From positions 1 through 8,092 of the forward strand of contig CAMDAN010000098.1 of assembly GCA_945888535.1 (NCBI GenBank): DNA of 8,092 nt, written 5' to 3'. This document shows, piece after piece, positions 1 through 5,835 of this stretch. The notes beneath the pieces were generated by a model. The model ran no database searches. It was not told the origin of the DNA and worked only from the letters and a program-made list of their open reading frames with translations. This stretch comes from Bordetella parapertussis. GTDB lineage: Bacteria; Pseudomonadota; Gammaproteobacteria; Burkholderiales; Burkholderiaceae_C. How positions within the stretch are numbered: position 1 is the first letter of the stretch; each line of letters opens with the position of its first letter. The translations under genes and the position numbers were made by a program.

Positions 1-2
1 GT

Positions 3-542
3 GTCATCACGCGTGATGCCCCCTTGCATATGCGCATCAAGCTTTGTCACATGCGATTGGGCTTATCCGTGGGTGCCAACGATGCAGAGTTGGTGTTGCG
101 TTCGCTTCCTACGATGGCATTGCGTTACCGGGCTCACGACGAGGCCACACGAGCGCTGGCCGCTTGGTGTTTAAAGCAATCCGAATTCGTCCAAGTGGTT
201 CATCCCGCGCTGGAGGGTTCGCCCGGTCACGCGCACTGGAAAAACCTGTGCGATCCTGCGGGCCAGGGTGGATCAGCCGCGTGTTTATTCTCCGTCGTCT
301 TGGATCCGAAATTCTCACGAGCAGAAGTCGACGCATTTTGTGATGCACTCCAATGGTTTCGCTTGGGTTACAGCTGGGCTGGCCCTGTGAGTTTGGTGGT
401 CCCCTACGAGCTTGGCACGATGCGCTCTGTGTGGCCCTCGCATATCGCCAAAGGGTCTTTGGTGCGCTTTGCTGTCGGCTTAGAAGCGGTTGCAGATTTG
501 CAAGCTGATATCGCGCAAGCACTCCAAGTCTTGCAAAAGTAA
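3..542 (+). CDS. metC: Cystathionine beta-lyase, C-terminal part (5' end outside window)
   Basis: This is the C-terminal 179 residues of a PLP-dependent Cys/Met-metabolism lyase. The enzyme cleaves cystathionine to homocysteine, ammonia and pyruvate in cytoplasmic methionine synthesis. The frame is open from base 3, so the gene enters from the left edge; full-length family members are about 390 residues, and the PLP-binding lysine lies outside the window. Visible family landmarks, numbered from the leucine codon at base 24, are the ALRYRAHDEATRALA helix (31-46), the VVHPALEGSPGH segment (58-69), the LGYSWAGPVSL loop (114-124) and VRFAVGLE (147-154). The arginine of VRFAVGLE (codon 465-467) matches the family's substrate-carboxylate-binding arginine. 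The GYSW loop favours cystathionine beta-lyase over gamma-synthase. Any start codon inside the window would be artificial. The TAA stop is followed by a 65-base gap before the DUF2189 gene. Confidence 0.9.
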   Translation, partial: VITRDAPLHMRIKLCHMRLGLSVGANDAELVLRSLPTMALRYRAHDEATRALAAWCLKQSEFVQVVHPALEGSPGHAHWKNLCDPAGQGGSAACLFSVVLDPKFSRAEVDAFCDALQWFRLGYSWAGPVSLVVPYELGTMRSVWPSHIAKGSLVRFAVGLEAVADLQADIAQALQVLQK

Positions 543-556
543 ACCGGAGCGAAGTT

Positions 557-575
557 TTCAGGGTTTTCCCCTGAA
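557..575. repeat. Stem-loop between metC and the DUF2189 gene
   Basis: TTCAGGG (557-563) and CCCTGAA (569-575) form a perfect 7-bp inverted repeat around a 5-base loop, starting 14 bases after the metC stop. Neither strand has a T-run after the stem, so it is not a classic intrinsic terminator. It could be a weak terminator, a transcript-end stabiliser or chance. Confidence 0.4.
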
Positions 576-607
576 TGTAGATGGCTTGAATGCGATAGGC
601 TTCGGCC

Positions 608-1411
608 ATGACCATGGCGCCCTACGTTCCCCCGCCCTCAGAAGCCCCTCGTAAAACGGTCGTTGCATTGCAATGGCTGGATCCCTTGAGATGGTTGGCG
701 CTGGGCTCAAAAGATGTTCGAGCCCACCCTGGAATTGGCATTTTTTACGGTCTGGCATTTTGGACGATGGCCTTGGTGTTGGGCGCTGTTTTCAAGTCCA
801 ACCCAGAGTACACCATGTCGATCGCATCGGGCTGTTTACTCGTGGGTCCCTTCTTGGCAATGGGCTTGTATGACGTCAGCCGAAGGAACGCAGTAGGCTT
901 GGATGCAGATTTCGGCGCATCACTCATCTGTTGGGATCAGCATATTCCCAGCATGGGCATGTTGGTTTTGGTTTTAATCGTTTTGGAGTTGCTTTGGGGC
1001 CGTGCTTCCTTGGTAGTTTTCGCAGTTTTCTTTAATACGGGGATGCCATCAACTGCAAGTGTTGTAGGCGCTGTTTTTAATCCGGAGAACTGGGAATTTT
1101 TGTTGGCCTATATGGTCGTCGGCGGCGCGTTTGCTGCGATTGTTTTTTCTCTTTCTGTGGTTTCTATCCCCATGATCTTGGACCGGGATGTGGATGCCAT
1201 TTCAGCAGCCATCGCTAGCCTGGAGGTGGTGTTTCACAACACCGGAATCATGGTCTTTTGGGGCTTTCTTTTAAGCCTTCTCGTGATTTTGGCCTTCATG
1301 GTTCCTTGGGGTGCGGGAATCATCGTGGTAGGCCCACTTTTAGGACACGCAAGCTGGCATGCCTATCAAAGTGCGATTCACTGGCCTGAAACTACAGCCG
1401 GGACAGCGTAG
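608..1411 (+). CDS. DUF2189 family multi-pass inner-membrane protein
   Basis: This 267-residue protein resembles the DUF2189 family of uncharacterised integral membrane proteins. A short polar N-terminus (1-35, with a PLRWLALGSKDVRAHP stretch before the first helix, typical of the family) is followed by hydrophobic segments at roughly 44-63, 70-89, 115-141, 165-190 and 214-245. The last region, a long hydrophobic stretch ending in GPLLGHASWHAYQ, is the most family-like part. The second segment carries LLVGPFLAMGLYDVSRR, also typical. The ATG at 608 is used; another in-frame ATG at 614 is equally possible, and neither has a strong ribosome-binding site. It is co-oriented with metC and with the small gene after it. 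No function is known to me for the family, and nothing in the neighbourhood fixes one. Membrane location is a firm reading; any role would be speculation. Confidence 0.8.
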   Translation: MTMAPYVPPPSEAPRKTVVALQWLDPLRWLALGSKDVRAHPGIGIFYGLAFWTMALVLGAVFKSNPEYTMSIASGCLLVGPFLAMGLYDVSRRNAVGLDADFGASLICWDQHIPSMGMLVLVLIVLELLWGRASLVVFAVFFNTGMPSTASVVGAVFNPENWEFLLAYMVVGGAFAAIVFSLSVVSIPMILDRDVDAISAAIASLEVVFHNTGIMVFWGFLLSLLVILAFMVPWGAGIIVVGPLLGHASWHAYQSAIHWPETTAGTA

Positions 1412-1459
1412 CCTTTGCGCGGAGGTGTTAAAGTGCTCTTGTATTAACGAAAGAACACC

Positions 1460-1648
1460 TTGGCAACTCCCAATTACGGTTACGAAAAGCGTCAAAAAGA
1501 ACTGGCGAAAAAACGTAAAAAAGAAGACAAACTCAAAAACAAGAGTGAGCGAAGGGTGGGCGCTGATGAGGATGGCGGGGCGCCAGCGTCAGATGCATTG
1601 AGTGACCAAGAGCCGAGCGACGCGCCAACCCCAACAGCTCCAGTCTAA
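1460..1648 (+). CDS. Small lysine-rich conserved hypothetical protein, TTG start
   Basis: The product is 62 residues. The N-terminal half is strongly basic and helical in character (GYEKRQKELAKKRKKEDKLK, residues 7-26). The C-terminal half is acidic and rich in Ala, Ser and Pro (about 35-62). I recognise the MATPNYGYEKRQKELAKKRKKE opening as a type of small hypothetical protein common in Burkholderiales, from memory only. The TTG at 1460 is chosen because an in-frame TAA lies 15 bases upstream and no ATG or GTG falls between; GAAAG at 1449-1453 is a plausible ribosome-binding site with 6-base spacing. The charged two-part sequence suggests a nucleic-acid- or ribosome-associated protein, but this is inference. 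It ends in a palindrome shared with the convergent selU gene. Confidence 0.65.
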   Translation: MATPNYGYEKRQKELAKKRKKEDKLKNKSERRVGADEDGGAPASDALSDQEPSDAPTPTAPV

Positions 1649-1660
1649 AACCAGGTTTTA
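1646..1660. repeat. Perfect palindrome holding the stop codons of two convergent genes
   Basis: TAAAACC-A-GGTTTTA is a 7-bp perfect inverted repeat about one central base. Its left TAA (1646-1648) is the stop of the small plus-strand gene, and its right TTA (1658-1660) is the TAA stop of selU on the minus strand. In RNA it would be a short A/U-rich hairpin on either strand. It may act as a weak bidirectional terminator; there is no separate GC-rich stem plus T-run in the 9-base gap. Confidence 0.4.
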
Positions 1661-2722
1661 AGTGCTGTGAGCGAGGCGTATGTCTTGCGCTAGAACGTGC
1701 ATCGCCGCTTGCGAGCGATCGGTTGGGCTCATAAGCAATGCTGTTGAAAATTGCTGAAAATTTCGTTCCATCGATTGGGTATATACCGGGTCGTAATGCA
1801 GCGTCAGTAGCTCTTGAACCACGGGTTTGAAATCGCCTTGCATCACAGACGCCTTCCACGATTCAATCACTGCCTTGCCGCGTTGTGCCGTCAACGCGTC
1901 TAACTTTTCACAAAAGTAGGTCGGTTGCGCCGTAAAGAATGCGTAGTCTTCTAACAGCAGTTCAATGCGCTCCTCGATGCGCAAGTCCAGATTAATGCAG
2001 GGGCTAGAGCGCATTTTTTCAACCAGATCGGTTGGGATCGATACATTCCCTACTTTTTTACTTTCGCTCTCCACAAATACTGGCATCGAAGCATCGAAGT
2101 CGCGCAAAGCGGTCCATACCAAAGTGTCAAAGCGCTTTTGAGTGGGTTGGGCTTGTCCAGGAATGGCACCTAAAACCGAACTGCGGTGGTTGGCTAAGCC
2201 CTCTAGGTCTAAAACTTGGGCACCTTCTTCGCGTAGAGCCTGAAGCAAGCGCGTTTTTCCAGAACCGGTGGTCCCACAAATCACCTGAAACGACAGGGGA
2301 GCAATTCGGCTGTGCATGTCATTGAGCATCGCTGCGCGAAAGGCTTTGTAACCCCCCTCAACCAAAGTGACACGAAAACCAATTTGGTCAAGTACCAATG
2401 ACAAAGAACCGCTGCGCTTGCCTCCACGCCAGCAATATGCAAGGGGTGTCCAATCGCGTTCCTTTTGCAGCACATGGTTTTCAATGTGGGTGGCAATGTT
2501 GTGCGCAGCAATCGCAGCGCCGCGCTTTTTGGCTTCAAAAGCATTGACCTGCTTGTACAGCGTACCGATATTTTTACGTTCTTCGTTGTTAAGCGTGGGC
2601 CAATTGACAGCGTTAGGAAGGTGGTCTTCGCTAAATTCATCCTCGCTTCGTGCGTCAATGATGGTGTCAAAAGTGTGCAACCTTTCCAACACGGCGCTTG
2701 CAGATAAAACGGTAAGACTCAT
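1658..2722 (-). CDS. selU: tRNA 2-selenouridine synthase
   Basis: SelU (MnmH, YbbB in E. coli) replaces sulfur by selenium in 2-thiouridine at the wobble base (position 34) of certain tRNAs, through a geranylated intermediate, using selenophosphate made by SelD. The 354-residue product has an N-terminal rhodanese domain (about 1-130). Its active-site loop is CWRGGKRSGS, with the cysteine at residue 97, matching the essential Cys97 of the E. coli enzyme. A P-loop GTTGSGKT (150-157) then opens the C-terminal nucleotide-binding-like domain, which also carries LDLEGLANHRSS, typical of the family. The ATG at 2722 is chosen because it gives the family-like opening MSLTVLS and overlaps the upstream esterase stop as ATGA, suggesting translational coupling; a TTG nine codons upstream is possible but less likely. 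No selD is seen here. Assignment is secure. Confidence 0.93.
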   Translation of the reverse strand: MSLTVLSASAVLERLHTFDTIIDARSEDEFSEDHLPNAVNWPTLNNEERKNIGTLYKQVNAFEAKKRGAAIAAHNIATHIENHVLQKERDWTPLAYCWRGGKRSGSLSLVLDQIGFRVTLVEGGYKAFRAAMLNDMHSRIAPLSFQVICGTTGSGKTRLLQALREEGAQVLDLEGLANHRSSVLGAIPGQAQPTQKRFDTLVWTALRDFDASMPVFVESESKKVGNVSIPTDLVEKMRSSPCINLDLRIEERIELLLEDYAFFTAQPTYFCEKLDALTAQRGKAVIESWKASVMQGDFKPVVQELLTLHYDPVYTQSMERNFQQFSTALLMSPTDRSQAAMHVLAQDIRLAHST

Positions 2723-3366
2723 GCCATCAATTTCTTCAGGGCCGGCCAAACATTATTTAACATCGTAGGGTGGGCCGCTTCGGTAGGGTGAATGCGATCT
2801 GCTTGAAACAGCAGGGCTGCATCAGGAATATCCGCAACCCCTTTGAGAAAAAATGGAACCAAGGTCACCCGGTTGGATTGAGCGACATCGTTGTACATTT
2901 TTGTCATTTGTTTCGCGTAATCAGGACCGTAGTTGGGCGGCATCTGCATTCCAAGCACTAATACTTTTGCCCCTTTTTCGAGGCCAGACCGAACCATGGC
3001 GTTCAAGTTGTCTTGGCTAGTTTTGAGTGGCAGCCCCCGTAGCGCATCGTTGCCCCCGAGTTCAATAATAAGAATCCGAGGTTGGTATTCGTCTAAAAGC
3101 GCAGGTAAGCGCGAGCGACCGCCTAAGGTGGTGTCGCCGCTGATACTTGCGTTCACGACCCCAAAGCCAACCCCATTTTGTTTTAAACGTTGCTCCAATA
3201 AAGCCACCCAGCCCGTTCCACGTTTGAGGCCATACTCCGCACTGAGCGAGTCTCCAACAACTAAAATTTTCCTCGATTCTTTTACGGCCCGTGCTTCAAA
3301 AACCACGCCTAAAGAGAGGCTTAAAGCGACTGCGTTAAAGTGTCTACGATTCAAAGAAAGCCCCAT
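2719..3366 (-). CDS. tesA: TesA-like GDSL esterase / lysophospholipase, exported
   Basis: This is an SGNH/GDSL hydrolase of the TesA (thioesterase I, arylesterase, lysophospholipase L1) group, which hydrolyses acyl esters and thioesters. All four blocks are present in the 215-residue product: GDSLS (38-42, nucleophile Ser40), SISGDTT with the oxyanion glycine (Gly77), GGND (104-107, Asn106), and DRIH (190-193, Asp190 and His193). The N-terminus has NRRHF at 6-10, a hydrophobic stretch (12-23) and an EARA cleavage-like site near 27, so the protein is exported. The RR-x-F pattern suggests the Tat route, whereas E. coli TesA uses a Sec signal. It stops inside the selU start (ATGA), so the two form an operon. 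Its ATG overlaps the start codon of the divergent ABC ATPase, the same pairing as tesA-ybbA in E. coli. No clear ribosome-binding site precedes it. Confidence 0.9.
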   Translation of the reverse strand: MGLSLNRRHFNAVALSLSLGVVFEARAVKESRKILVVGDSLSAEYGLKRGTGWVALLEQRLKQNGVGFGVVNASISGDTTLGGRSRLPALLDEYQPRILIIELGGNDALRGLPLKTSQDNLNAMVRSGLEKGAKVLVLGMQMPPNYGPDYAKQMTKMYNDVAQSNRVTLVPFFLKGVADIPDAALLFQADRIHPTEAAHPTMLNNVWPALKKLMA

Positions 3367-4039
3367 GTCAGATTCAATTATTTCGGTTGAGAAAGTTTAT
3401 AAAGCGGTCACAGATTCCACGGGTACTCTGGAAATTTTGCGCAACATCGATTTTGCGCTAAAACCGCGTGAAACTGTGGCCATTGTCGGTGCTTCTGGGT
3501 CTGGAAAAAGCACTCTTTTATCCATCATTGCTGGATTAGATACGCCTACGGGTGGTTCGGTCCGGCTGGCGGGTGTGGATTTGTTTAGCTTGACCGAAGA
3601 TGAGCGGGCCGCTCTGCGTGCCCAAAAGTTGGGTTTTGTGTTTCAAAGTTTTCAATTGCTTGCAAACCTCACGGCACTTGAGAATGTGATGCTCCCCCTT
3701 GAATTGGATGGCCGCAAAGACGCCCGAAAGCTGGCAGCTGAAATACTAGGCCGGGTGGGTTTGTCTGCGCGGCTGAATTCTTACCCCAAGGTTTTGAGTG
3801 GCGGTGAGCAGCAGCGCGTTGCTCTGGCCCGCGCATTTGTTGTTAAACCCGCCGTCTTGCTCGCTGATGAGCCTACCGGAAGTTTGGATTTCGCGACAGG
3901 TGAAACGATCATGGCTTTGATGTTTGAACTCAACCGCGAACTCGGAACCACCCTTGTTTTGGTGACCCATGACCCGGCGATTGCTGCTCGTTGTGATCGC
4001 CGTATCACCTTGGAAGCTGGGCGCATCCTTTCGGCCTAG
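3365..4039 (+). CDS. ybbA: ABC transporter ATP-binding protein, LolD/YbbA type
   Basis: The 224-residue product is a stand-alone ABC ATPase of the MacB/LolD/YbbA class, which normally pairs with FtsX-like permeases acting on lipoproteins or other envelope substrates. All catalytic motifs are present: Walker A GASGSGKST (42-50), Q-loop Gln94 in FVFQSFQLL, signature LSGGEQQR (144-151), Walker B VLLADE (164-169), D-loop SLD (173-175) and switch His202. The YbbA identity rests on divergence from tesA, as in E. coli; LolD is the alternative on sequence alone. The ATG at 3365 is chosen although the frame is open far upstream, because that extension is antisense to the esterase and MSDSIISVEKVYK is a normal family start. 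AAAGAAAG lies a few bases upstream as a possible ribosome-binding site. No permease gene follows; rlmB comes next after 33 bases. Confidence 0.9.
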   Translation: MSDSIISVEKVYKAVTDSTGTLEILRNIDFALKPRETVAIVGASGSGKSTLLSIIAGLDTPTGGSVRLAGVDLFSLTEDERAALRAQKLGFVFQSFQLLANLTALENVMLPLELDGRKDARKLAAEILGRVGLSARLNSYPKVLSGGEQQRVALARAFVVKPAVLLADEPTGSLDFATGETIMALMFELNRELGTTLVLVTHDPAIAARCDRRITLEAGRILSA

Positions 4040-4063
4040 ATCGCGGTTTAGCGCAGCCGCGAT
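4040..4063. repeat. Inverted repeat between the ABC gene and rlmB
   Basis: ATCGCGG (4040-4046) and CCGCGAT (4057-4063) form a perfect 7-bp GC-rich stem around a 10-base loop, beginning right after the ABC gene's TAG stop. There is no T-run after it, so rho-independent termination is not supported. Its right arm runs into the -10-like GATAAT before rlmB, so an operator or attenuating structure is also possible. Confidence 0.4.
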
Positions 4064-4066
4064 AAT
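4061..4066 (+). promoter_or_regulatory. Possible -10 element upstream of rlmB
   Basis: GATAAT matches the sigma-70 -10 consensus TATAAT at five of six positions and ends 6 bases before the rlmB ATG, so a transcript from it would be leaderless or nearly so. This would fit the lack of a ribosome-binding site before rlmB. I see no good -35 element at 16-18 bases upstream, so the call is weak. Confidence 0.3.
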
Positions 4067-4072
4067 ATCGCC

Positions 4073-4852
4073 ATGTCTTCCCCTAAAGTTTTATTCGGCT
4101 TTCATGCCGTTGGTGTTCGTTTAAAAACGGCTCCTCAGTCAATTGTTGAAATCTATTTTGAGCCGACACGGCGCGATGCACGGATGCGGCAGTTCATCGA
4201 CAAAGTCAACGAAGCAGGAGTTCGTTTGATTGAAGCCGATGGAATGCGTCTTTCTAAATTATGCGGCGGCCACGGGCACCAAGGGGTTGCTGCTCGGGTG
4301 CACACCATTGAGCAGGTGCATTCTTTCGATGAACTTTTAGAAAACTTAGAGTCGTCACAGTTGGCTTTGCCGGTAGATCAAAGATTCAATCCTTTGATCT
4401 TGGTGCTTGATGGTGTGACAGATCCCCACAATTTAGGCGCTTGTTTGCGTGTCGCTGATGGCGCGGGTGTGCACGCGGTCATTGCACCTAAAGACCACGC
4501 CGCAGGAATCAATGCCACCGTCGCCAAGGTTGCCAGTGGCGCAGCGGAGACGGTGCCCTATTTCATGGTGACGAATTTGGCTCGTACCTTGGGTGAGCTC
4601 AAAGAGCGCAATATTTGGATCATTGGAACCAGCGACACTGCGACGCAAACCTTGTATCAAGCCGATCTTACTGGGCCTGTCGCTTTGGTGCTTGGCGCTG
4701 AAGGCGCTGGCATGCGCCAACTCACAAGTAAAACCTGCGATCAGTTGGTGAGTATCCCGATGCGGGGTGCTGTTGAAAGCCTAAATGTGTCGGTCGCCAG
4801 CGGAGTTTGTTTGTATGAAGCGTTGCGTCAGCGTAGCAACACAACTGCGTAA
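4073..4852 (+). CDS. rlmB: 23S rRNA (guanosine-2'-O-)-methyltransferase RlmB
   Basis: This is a SpoU/TrmH-class (SPOUT) methyltransferase. RlmB methylates the ribose of G2251 (E. coli numbering) in the peptidyl-transferase loop of 23S rRNA, using S-adenosylmethionine. The 259-residue product has an N-terminal substrate-binding domain (about 1-85, opening with VLFGFHAV) and a knotted catalytic domain with the three SpoU motifs. Motif 1 is LDGVTDPHNLGACLR (112-126, with Asn120 and Arg126), motif 2 is ALVLGAEGAGMR (204-215, with Glu210), and motif 3 is IPMRGAVESLNVSVASGV (228-245, with Asn238). Length and motifs are normal, and RlmB is preferred over TrmH because of the N-terminal domain. It starts 33 bases after the ABC gene and is followed at 18 bases by a lipoprotein gene. 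No Shine-Dalgarno sequence precedes the ATG. Confidence 0.94.
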   Translation: MSSPKVLFGFHAVGVRLKTAPQSIVEIYFEPTRRDARMRQFIDKVNEAGVRLIEADGMRLSKLCGGHGHQGVAARVHTIEQVHSFDELLENLESSQLALPVDQRFNPLILVLDGVTDPHNLGACLRVADGAGVHAVIAPKDHAAGINATVAKVASGAAETVPYFMVTNLARTLGELKERNIWIIGTSDTATQTLYQADLTGPVALVLGAEGAGMRQLTSKTCDQLVSIPMRGAVESLNVSVASGVCLYEALRQRSNTTA

Positions 4853-4860
4853 TTCAAAAA

Positions 4861-4864
4861 AGGA
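4861..4864 (+). promoter_or_regulatory. Ribosome-binding site of the lipoprotein gene
   Basis: AGGA within AAGGAAA lies 6 bases before the ATG at 4871, the clearest Shine-Dalgarno sequence on the plus strand here. It fixes the start of the lipoprotein and supports independent translation from rlmB. Confidence 0.7.
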
Positions 4865-4870
4865 AATCTC

Positions 4871-5224
4871 ATGAGTACTCAAAAATTGACCGCTCTTGCA
4901 GCGATAGCGTTGACCGGTGTGGTGTTGTTATCGGCGTGTACGCAGGAGCAACAAAACAAAATCAGCCGCGATATTCAAAACTGGACAGGAACCAACGGCG
5001 TTCTTGAAATTTACGCTGGAGACAAAGTGGCGCGTCGCTTTTTAAAAATCGACAAACTCAGTACCGCCATGGGAACCGAGGACAACAAGCCTAGGCCGTA
5101 TCGCTTTGGCTATGGAGTGTTGGATGAAAACCTGAATATGCAGGTAGATGCGAACGAGAAAAAAGTGTACTTTGAAATCAGCGACTACTCAAGCAACTAC
5201 ATTTTCTTTGAGAGTCCGCGTTAA
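4871..5224 (+). CDS. Small predicted lipoprotein of unknown function
   Basis: The product is 117 residues with a clear type II signal peptide: positively charged Lys5, a hydrophobic core (8-20), and the lipobox LSAC ending at Cys23, the predicted lipidated residue. The residue after the cysteine is Thr, not Asp, so outer-membrane sorting by Lol would be expected. The mature part is polar: QNKISRDIQNWTGTNGVL (27-44) is followed by segments with beta-strand character such as VLEIYAG, PYRFGYGVLDENL and KKVYFEISDYSSNYIFFES. I do not recognise a named family. The start is supported by AAGGAAA 6 bases upstream. It follows rlmB closely and converges on the chrA pair with a 17-base gap that holds no GC-rich terminator. 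The lipoprotein call is firm; the role is unknown. Confidence 0.82.
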   Translation: MSTQKLTALAAIALTGVVLLSACTQEQQNKISRDIQNWTGTNGVLEIYAGDKVARRFLKIDKLSTAMGTEDNKPRPYRFGYGVLDENLNMQVDANEKKVYFEISDYSSNYIFFESPR

Positions 5225-5241
5225 CTCGAGAATTTTCTGTT

Positions 5242-5835
5242 TTAAAACCAACCCATGACGCCCCCTAGGGCGCCCGCAGCAAGTAGCCATAAAAGGTGAA
5301 TCCGGGTTTGCCAAACAACCAAAGTGCTCACCAGCGTGAGCACCCAAAGCCAAAGGTTCTCCAGAAAAGGGCCATGCCCAGCCGTCAGAATCCAGCCAGT
5401 TGCCATTAAAAGCGCCACCACAATCGGTGCCATGACCATCTTGAACGCTCGAACATCGCGCCGCTCTTTGTTTTTATGCCCCCACCGGGCCGCAAAGAAA
5501 GTAAGCGTGGTACTTGGCAAGAGAATCCCCAGCATGGTTGCAAAAACTCCCGCGAACGCCATGCCCCATGCGCTTGCGCCGCCTGCGATACCCCCACCCG
5601 CATTCATGCCGATATTCCATCCTAAAACGGCCACAAATAAAACATTCGGCCCGGGGGCGGCTTGCGCCAAAGCAATCGATCCCGTGAATTGGCTGTCACT
5701 CAACCACGACTTTTCATCCACCAAAAAGCGATGCATATCCGGCACCGTCGTGATCGCACCGCCAATGGAGAGCAACGACAAGGATAGAAAATGCAAAAAA
5801 AAAGTGAGCCAATCACTCCAAGAAAAAGCATGCAT
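5242..5835 (-). CDS. chrA: ChrA-type chromate transporter, second short subunit
   Basis: This 197-residue membrane protein belongs to the CHR (chromate ion transporter) family, short-chain type, in which two single-domain proteins together replace the two-domain ChrA. Family marks are LSIGGA (22-27), the segment SWLSDSQFTGSIALAQAAPGPN with its conserved AQ-x-x-PGPN (57-64), and several hydrophobic helices out to the C-terminus. The ATG at 5835 forms TAATG with the stop of the upstream partner, and AGAGGTG at 5849-5843 is a good ribosome-binding site inside that partner, so translation is probably coupled. The frame stays open further upstream, but without a better start. CHR proteins export chromate in characterised cases; many distant members are untested, so substrate identity is uncertain. 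It converges with the lipoprotein gene. Confidence 0.88.
   Translation of the reverse strand: MHAFSWSDWLTFFLHFLSLSLLSIGGAITTVPDMHRFLVDEKSWLSDSQFTGSIALAQAAPGPNVLFVAVLGWNIGMNAGGGIAGGASAWGMAFAGVFATMLGILLPSTTLTFFAARWGHKNKERRDVRAFKMVMAPIVVALLMATGWILTAGHGPFLENLWLWVLTLVSTLVVWQTRIHLLWLLAAGALGGVMGWF

Noticed and set aside
109..758. Minus-strand open frames opposite metC and the start of the DUF2189 gene
   Set aside because: Their translations are rich in Arg, Pro and Ser with no domain signal, and they lie opposite well-supported genes.
2281..2670. Minus-strand open frame of 129 codons inside selU
   Set aside because: It is an alternate frame of selU, whose own frame carries all the family motifs.
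3321..3350. Possible promoter TTAAAG - 18 bases - TACGAT for the ABC gene, inside the esterase coding sequence
   Set aside because: The -35 matches only three of six positions and the -10 four of six, too weak to list as a feature.
2933..3364. Open frame extending 144 codons upstream of the ABC ATPase start
   Set aside because: It is antisense to the esterase gene, its sequence does not resemble any ABC N-terminal domain, and the ATG at 3365 gives a normal family start.
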